Source of the DNA: Clostridiales bacterium
Lineage (GTDB): Bacteria; Bacillota_A; Clostridia; Saccharofermentanales; Saccharofermentanaceae
Length of the DNA: 44,197 bases
NCBI GenBank assembly: GCA_017649745.1
Contig: JAGCGE010000227.1
Span: 1-44,197, forward strand
Reading direction: 5' to 3'
Shown: positions 39,970 to 44,197 of the stretch, in pieces
How positions within the stretch are numbered: position 1 is the first letter of the stretch
How the letters are laid out: every line of letters begins with the position of its first letter
The notes under the pieces: model-generated
Told to the model about the DNA's origin: nothing
Seen by the model: the letters and a program-made list of their open reading frames with translations, nothing else
Databases searched by the model: none
Position numbers and translations under genes: made by a program

Positions 39970-41166
39970 TTACTCGTCAAAAATCCTTCTAACTGACACG
40001 ATCCTGCTCGCAATATCATCTGTTGCCTTGAACGAACGAAGCCTTATCGTGGTCTTTGCTTTCGATACCATAAGAAGGACTCCGGTATCCGTGCAGACCG
40101 CCATCTCGTAGATCTCATTGCTGTCGCTGTACGGACTTTTCAAAAAGACGAGATCGCCTGGTTCAATAGAATCCAGGAGCAGATCGCCTGTTACAACGTC
40201 ATATTTAAGTTCGACTTCTGAACCCATATTTGCCTGTTCCTTGATGGTTCTAGGAGCAGGGATACCGTTTACTTCAGAGCACACATAGACGATTCCATTG
40301 ACAGACATGCCCTTCTGAGTAAGACCGTTATTAATGTATGTGACGTTACTATGGCTCAATACCGAACTTACAAAGTAACGACAGGATACCTTATGGATAT
40401 CTTCCCTGGCACCAAGCTCGATAACACCTGACGAACCGATCCAACCCTTATCACCGTTAGGAAGCGCCACCTGGTAAACACCGTCACGCTTTACATCAGC
40501 GTAAAGGATCGTATTCATCATTACTTTCGTTATGAGAGTACCGTTGCTAGCATGGGTCATAACGTTCTTATACGTATCAGAAACGACGAGCTTATACTCA
40601 TGAAGGTCAGGCTCGACAGAATCAGTCCTCGTTGTAAGACGGGCACTCTTAACATAACCTTCGATACCGTCAGACGTCCTGATCTTTACGTAACCATTCA
40701 CTTCATTACCGTCGACCAATACGACTGCCTCATTATAAAGGACCTGCGTAAGCCTGTTCGAAGAAGGCTCCGGCTCCTCCATGAGGTCAGCACAGTAATA
40801 GTTGACCACGCGATATGAATCATCATAGATAAGGTCGATCTTCTTCTCAACAAAGAGCTCGATGTTGGTTCCTTTGAAAAGCCCGGGAAGTACTGCCGGC
40901 AACACGTAGAAAACGCTCAGAACGATAAGGACAATCGCTACTGCAGCTATCGCGAACCTTAAGAATCTCTTTCGCCTCTTCCTGCTAAGAGTAGCTTCCT
41001 GAGTCGGAAGACCCCATCTGTCCATCAGGTCCTCTGCCTGACCGAACTCACCCTTAAGCTCGTTATTCTCACCAGGAAAAGCGATATGGCTTTCTACATG
41101 TCTTACCTTAGACTTTTTCTTCTTCGGTTCGAAAAGCCCCTTATCATCGTAATCTTTTATCTTCAT
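39970..41166 (-). CDS. Membrane-anchored SH3-like protein with a degenerate NlpC/P60 domain
   Basis: This 398-residue protein has a basic cytoplasmic N-terminus (1-68), a membrane helix (69-93), two bacterial SH3-like domains (about 115-180 and 190-250) and a C-terminal domain that follows the NlpC/P60 plan. The segments GLTQKGMSVNGIVYVCSEVN, GIPAPRTIKEQANMG and IEPGDLVFL line up with the family's 'G-F-D-C-S-G', 'lPRT..eQ' and 'GDLvFf'. The catalytic Cys is Val289 and the His position (HVGIY) reads EMAVC with Glu354, so peptidase activity is unlikely. It overlaps acpS by 4 bases. It may bind wall peptides without cutting them. Confidence 0.75.
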   Translation of the reverse strand: MKIKDYDDKGLFEPKKKKSKVRHVESHIAFPGENNELKGEFGQAEDLMDRWGLPTQEATLSRKRRKRFLRFAIAAVAIVLIVLSVFYVLPAVLPGLFKGTNIELFVEKKIDLIYDDSYRVVNYYCADLMEEPEPSSNRLTQVLYNEAVVLVDGNEVNGYVKIRTSDGIEGYVKSARLTTRTDSVEPDLHEYKLVVSDTYKNVMTHASNGTLITKVMMNTILYADVKRDGVYQVALPNGDKGWIGSSGVIELGAREDIHKVSCRYFVSSVLSHSNVTYINNGLTQKGMSVNGIVYVCSEVNGIPAPRTIKEQANMGSEVELKYDVVTGDLLLDSIEPGDLVFLKSPYSDSNEIYEMAVCTDTGVLLMVSKAKTTIRLRSFKATDDIASRIVSVRRIFDE

Positions 41167-41588
41167 ACCGGCTCATCCTCACTGTCTTCTGAAAGGATGG
41201 TACAGTAACTTATCGCATAATCACCATCATGGGAAATGCTGACAGAGATCGAGACAGCCTTAAGCTCCTGAGCCTTTGATCTGGCCTTACCGTAAAGCTT
41301 TACTTTAGGAGCTCCTGACTCATCGTTTATCGTCTCGATATCGGTAAAACCGATACCCATCGTCATTACTCCCGTACCAAGAGCCTTAGCAACTGCTTCT
41401 TTAGTTGCGAATCTGCCTGCAAAGCTCTCTGCACGCTTATCGAGATTAGATGATCTCATGCAGTATTCAATTTCTTTATCGGTAAAACAGCGCGTCACAA
41501 AGCTTGGAAGGCTTCCGTCTTCCTTAGGCGCTATAATATTTGCCATGCGCTTTACAAGGACGATGTCTGTTCCGCAGTAGATCCTCAT
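41163..41588 (-). CDS. acpS: Holo-[acyl-carrier-protein] synthase
   Basis: This 141-residue enzyme transfers 4'-phosphopantetheine from CoA to carrier proteins. The magnesium ligands are visible: Asp8 in YCGTDIVLVKRM and Glu64 in RFATKEAVAKALGTG. ATGA overlaps link it to the genes on both sides. It could load the DltC-like protein encoded at 486-716 as well as the fatty acid carrier. Finding it between replication genes and a wall-associated protein is not unusual in Clostridia. Confidence 0.94.
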   Translation of the reverse strand: MRIYCGTDIVLVKRMANIIAPKEDGSLPSFVTRCFTDKEIEYCMRSSNLDKRAESFAGRFATKEAVAKALGTGVMTMGIGFTDIETINDESGAPKVKLYGKARSKAQELKAVSISVSISHDGDYAISYCTILSEDSEDEPV

Positions 41589-42475
41589 TTGATACGCTCT
41601 GCCGTACTGAGTTTAGATGCTACTCTCTCGTAGCTATTGGTAACAGTCTCATCCGGCGTCTCACTCGTAACGATGATAGTCGGAAGATTTTTGTAATTTC
41701 TGCTCTCAAGGATGCCGTCAAGGATCTCACCTGTCTTACCGCTTCTGGTAAGGCTTCCGAGATAACCGTCTATCACAAGGAAATCACACTTCTTAAGATC
41801 TTCGATCTTCTCTTCGGAAAGAGAAAGGATAGAGTCCGTTCTAATGAACATTGCACCGTAACCGAAGTTGATCACCATTTTCGCGACGCAGACTGAAAGA
41901 TATGTCTTACCTGTCTGAGTGCCGTCCGAATAGATGAGGATACCCTGAGGCTTAGAAACTATAAGATCTTCTATAACCTTATCAAGTCTCTTCTTCGCAG
42001 CAGCCCTGATATTCTTCTGGTTCTTGACCTCGCTGTCCTTAAGGTTCTTCGGCTCAACAAAACTGTAATCCGAAAGACCAGCCTCTTTATAGCTCTGCTC
42101 GAGAGGAATCTTCATGCATGAGCATACTTTCCTGACATTAACAGGACCGTTCTTAACTACAAAGCCTGTGTCATTACATTTCTGGCACTGAACGATCAAT
42201 GTATCGAAATCATTAGGTATCAGGTGCTCCTTAATGAACTTAGCGCGCTCTTTCTGTAGCTTACTCTCTTCCTTGTTCACGAATTCCGAAGAATCCATCT
42301 CATTATCAAGGATCTTAAGTATATTGGACCTTCGAAGTTCGATGATCTTGTCATCGATGAGACGGAGCTTAGGAAACCTCTCATATACATCGATGATCCT
42401 ATCGTCACGTGCGATCTCCTTCTCGGAAGTTCTCTGCGACAATTCTTCACGGATAAAAAAATCAATTGTCTTCAT
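41585..42475 (-). CDS. DnaI/DnaC-like helicase loader ATPase
   Basis: The protein has 296 residues. The N-terminal part carries a DnaI-type zinc motif (CQKCNDTGF, about 97-105, and CSC, 118-120). The AAA+ domain has Walker A SDGTQTGKT (about 183-191). Walker B reads FLVIDG: Asp236 is kept but the next, catalytic acidic residue is Gly237, which is unusual. SYERVASKL near the end is the likely arginine-finger region. The ATG at 42475 has AAGGAG six bases upstream and lies inside the end of the DnaD gene. With DnaD it would deliver the replicative helicase to DNA. Confidence 0.85.
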   Translation of the reverse strand: MKTIDFFIREELSQRTSEKEIARDDRIIDVYERFPKLRLIDDKIIELRRSNILKILDNEMDSSEFVNKEESKLQKERAKFIKEHLIPNDFDTLIVQCQKCNDTGFVVKNGPVNVRKVCSCMKIPLEQSYKEAGLSDYSFVEPKNLKDSEVKNQKNIRAAAKKRLDKVIEDLIVSKPQGILIYSDGTQTGKTYLSVCVAKMVINFGYGAMFIRTDSILSLSEEKIEDLKKCDFLVIDGYLGSLTRSGKTGEILDGILESRNYKNLPTIIVTSETPDETVTNSYERVASKLSTAERIK

Positions 42476-43502
42476 CGGCTTCTCCTTCAAACATATCGAA
42501 AAAGTTCGTATGCGTGCTCTCGGCCTTCTCAGGCTTCTCGGTCTTCTTCTCTGTGCCTACATATTCAATGCCGGCTGCACCACCGCTGGTACCGACAAAT
42601 CCGCCATTCTTCTTGGAATTCTTATACTTACGGCTGTTCTCCTTGTGACGCTCATTCTCGTATTTTGTAGCTTCCTCGACAGTCGTAACACCTGCATAGA
42701 TCCAATTCGACAAAGTCTCATCGACATTCATCGTGTTAACGCCCCTGTACTCATTGCTCCTGAAAGCAAACTCAGCAAGCTCAGGCGTAACTCCCAAAGA
42801 AGCCCATTTCTCGATCCTCTCGAGATCAAGAGCGTTGGCACGCTTCCTTGTAAGCTTACCTACAAGATCCGTAAGTTCCTTCGTCATCTTGCTGGCATTC
42901 AGCACTTCATCGAGCTTATCGGCAGTCCTGATACCCTTCTGATCCCATTCCTTAGCAAGCTTCTCGACAGCATGGATGTTATATTGGATCTTACGCTCCT
43001 TAGCCTCTTCGAAAAGCCTGTAGATGACGATACTCTCGAATTTATATGTGTAAAGGCACTTATCTACGACGCCATAGAAATTCCAGCCGATCTTACCTGC
43101 ATAGATCGTCTTGTTGATACTGGAACAAAGGTTGTCTCTCTCCTTCTTAAGAGGTGACAGTTCAAGGTCAGCGAGCTCTGCTCCGCCCTTAGCGATAACG
43201 CTGGCACAATAGCTTTCTACTTCGACCTTCTTTATATCTACGAAAACGAATTTATTGTTTCTGTTTTTAGTAATAAGACCTGCAGCTATCAATTCCGCAA
43301 CTGCTTCTTTAGTTGCCTGATCTTCGAAAACGGATCTCTCAAGGATCTCTTTCTCGGTATACTTTCCCGTGCCGTCCATCTTAAGGAGAAGATATAGGCA
43401 GATAGCTTCCTTGGTAAGGCCTGTCATGTACTGGCATATAAAGAGATCTTCAACTGCTGTATCAGTCAGTAAAAGCGGATTCTCATCACTTAAATAGCTC
43501 AT
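42462..43502 (-). CDS. DnaD domain primosome protein
   Basis: This 346-residue protein has an N-terminal winged-helix domain (about 10-100, TKEAICLYLLLKMDGTGKYTEKE, first part) and a C-terminal DnaD/DnaB_2 domain (about 215-285). The latter ends in IEKWASLGVTPELAEFAF and NWIYAGVTTVEEA, the YxxxI-like DNA-binding helix of the family. A low-complexity tail follows. It is the first gene of the operon with the DnaI-like loader, acpS and the SH3/NlpC-like gene. An extended -10 promoter lies 37 bases upstream. It would act in primosome assembly at the origin or at stalled forks. Confidence 0.87.
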   Translation of the reverse strand: MSYLSDENPLLLTDTAVEDLFICQYMTGLTKEAICLYLLLKMDGTGKYTEKEILERSVFEDQATKEAVAELIAAGLITKNRNNKFVFVDIKKVEVESYCASVIAKGGAELADLELSPLKKERDNLCSSINKTIYAGKIGWNFYGVVDKCLYTYKFESIVIYRLFEEAKERKIQYNIHAVEKLAKEWDQKGIRTADKLDEVLNASKMTKELTDLVGKLTRKRANALDLERIEKWASLGVTPELAEFAFRSNEYRGVNTMNVDETLSNWIYAGVTTVEEATKYENERHKENSRKYKNSKKNGGFVGTSGGAAGIEYVGTEKKTEKPEKAESTHTNFFDMFEGEADEDN

Positions 43503-43538
43503 TTCCAGGCTCTCTCCTTTGTTTTTTCAAGTCATTGC

Positions 43539-43547
43539 ATTATAACA
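43539..43547 (-). promoter_or_regulatory. Extended -10 promoter of the dnaD operon
   Basis: The minus strand reads TGTTATAAT (TGn-TATAAT), 37 bases before the ATG at 43502. A -35 is poor (TTTCGA at 17 bases). Confidence 0.55.
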
Positions 43548-43582
43548 TGAAAAAGCCCTTTTCGAAATCCCGAAACAGGGGC

Positions 43583-43615
43583 AAAAAAAGGCCGTCCACC
43601 GAAGTGAACGGCCTT
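43583..43615 (-). terminator. Rho-independent terminator of nifJ
   Basis: On the minus strand AAGGCCGT pairs with ACGGCCTT, with an inner CAC/GTG extension around a TTCG loop. It is followed by TTTTTTTGC. It lies 20 bases after the stop at 43635. Confidence 0.88.
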
Positions 43616-43634
43616 CATTATAGATCATCTAATA

Positions 43635-44197
43635 TCAGATATCTGCAGCCATCTTCTTGTAAGAAGCAAGACGTACGAGAGAATCGTTGTAGTTCTTGTG
43701 GAAGAGACCGTCAACGATGTCAGGTGAATACTTCTTAAGGAGAGAGTTGTATCTTACCTCAGCCATGAGGAATGCATTGAATGCCTCGTAGCCGCCCTGT
43801 GGTTCCTTAGAATCCAATGTGAATGGGTTCTTGCCCTCAGCTGTAAGAGATGGGTTGAATCTGTAGAGGTGCCAGTAACCGCACTCAACAGCAGCCTTCT
43901 CTCTCATCTGAGCTACCTTAAGACCACCCTTGATACCGTGGTTGATACAAGGAGCGTAGCAGATAACGAGGGAAGGACCATGGTAAGCCTCAGCCTCTGT
44001 GAATGCCTTGATGGTCTGAGCGGAGTTGGAACCCATAGCGCACTGTGCTACGTATACGTAACCATAGCTCATTGCCATCATACCGAGATCCTTCTTCTTG
44101 ATGTTCTTACCACCGGCTGCGAACTGAGCAACAGCACCCTGAGGTGTGGACTTGGAAGCCTGTCCGCCTGTGTTGGAGTAAACCTCTGTATCGAGAA
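43635..44197 (-). CDS. nifJ: Pyruvate:ferredoxin oxidoreductase, C-terminal part
   Basis: The frame is open to the right edge and gives the last 187 residues of a protein normally about 1,170 long. LDTEVYSNTGGQASKSTPQG (44195 leftwards) is the thiamine pyrophosphate-binding end of PFOR, and VICYAPCINHGIKGGL is another standard segment. The enzyme oxidises pyruvate to acetyl-CoA and reduces ferredoxin, a core reaction of anaerobic fermenters. The gene continues outside the window; the missing part has the iron-sulphur domains. Confidence 0.95.
   Translation of the reverse strand, partial: LDTEVYSNTGGQASKSTPQGAVAQFAAGGKNIKKKDLGMMAMSYGYVYVAQCAMGSNSAQTIKAFTEAEAYHGPSLVICYAPCINHGIKGGLKVAQMREKAAVECGYWHLYRFNPSLTAEGKNPFTLDSKEPQGGYEAFNAFLMAEVRYNSLLKKYSPDIVDGLFHKNYNDSLVRLASYKKMAADI

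Overview
The window looks like chromosomal DNA of a strictly anaerobic, low-to-moderate GC Firmicute (class Clostridia). The evidence is the 3' end of a pyruvate:ferredoxin oxidoreductase gene, a HemZ-type radical SAM protein, a type II pantothenate kinase, a DnaD/DnaI-type primosome pair, a Dlt-like cassette, DUF6062, zinc-binding L28, and AGGAGG ribosome binding sites with frequent ATGA stop/start overlaps. I see no insertion sequence, phage, CRISPR array, tRNA or rRNA. The genus cannot be fixed from sequence reading alone.

Layout. (1) 1-8642, minus strand: a tightly packed ten-gene chain. It runs coaW, HGSNAT-like acyltransferase, DUF3810 metalloprotease-like protein, hemZ, zinc-ribbon membrane protein, transglutaminase-like surface protein, Asp/Glu-type racemase, amino-acid adenylating ligase (DltA-like), carrier protein (DltC-like) and the start of an MBOAT O-acyltransferase (DltB-like). 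The last four form a Dlt-type cassette, but the ligase pocket does not look like that of a D-alanine ligase. (2) 8664-18216, minus strand: a complete type IV pilus locus. pilB-pilT-pilC-pilM-pilN-like-pilO-like is one operon ending at a terminator. A monocistronic, very short major pilin follows with its own promoter and terminator. A three-gene pilin operon comes last, and one of its pilins ends in a zinc ribbon. (3) 18401-22434, plus strand: a divergent operon of prepilin peptidase, yebC, a P-loop/Gls24-like fusion, DUF6062 and a DsrE-like protein. (4) 22508-30393, minus strand: a large PilX/GspK-like prepilin, a DEDDh exonuclease and two YfhO-like membrane proteins. (5) 30558-34014, plus strand: a lipid kinase, a PrsA-like foldase and a histidine phosphatase. 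(6) 34051-36730, minus strand: a Nudix-fold protein, YigZ, HtrA and an unlisted 40-residue membrane protein. (7) 36871-39576, plus strand: a DUF4015 putative glycosidase and serS. (8) 39697-43502, minus strand: rpmB, and an operon of DnaD, DnaI-like ATPase, AcpS and an SH3/NlpC-P60-like pseudoenzyme. (9) 43635-44197: the 3' end of nifJ.

How the genes fit together. The pilus locus encodes every core inner-membrane part (extension and retraction ATPases, platform, PilM/N/O scaffold, peptidase, pilins). No secretin gene is present, as expected for a Gram-positive cell. The prepilin-like protein at 22508-24223 is large and lacks the +5 glutamate, so it may be a tip or initiating subunit of the same machine. 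The Dlt-like cassette probably esterifies an extracytoplasmic polymer with an amino acid supplied by the adjacent racemase. AcpS, encoded near the right end, is the enzyme that would load the phosphopantetheine arm of the carrier protein.

The most interesting points are the racemase-linked Dlt-like cassette with an altered specificity pocket, the truncated and zinc-ribbon pilins, two apparent pseudoenzymes (an NlpC/P60-like domain lacking the catalytic Cys and His, and a Nudix protein with a broken Nudix box), and a palindrome-rich leader in front of pilB. All calls come from reading the sequence. No database search or structure prediction was run.
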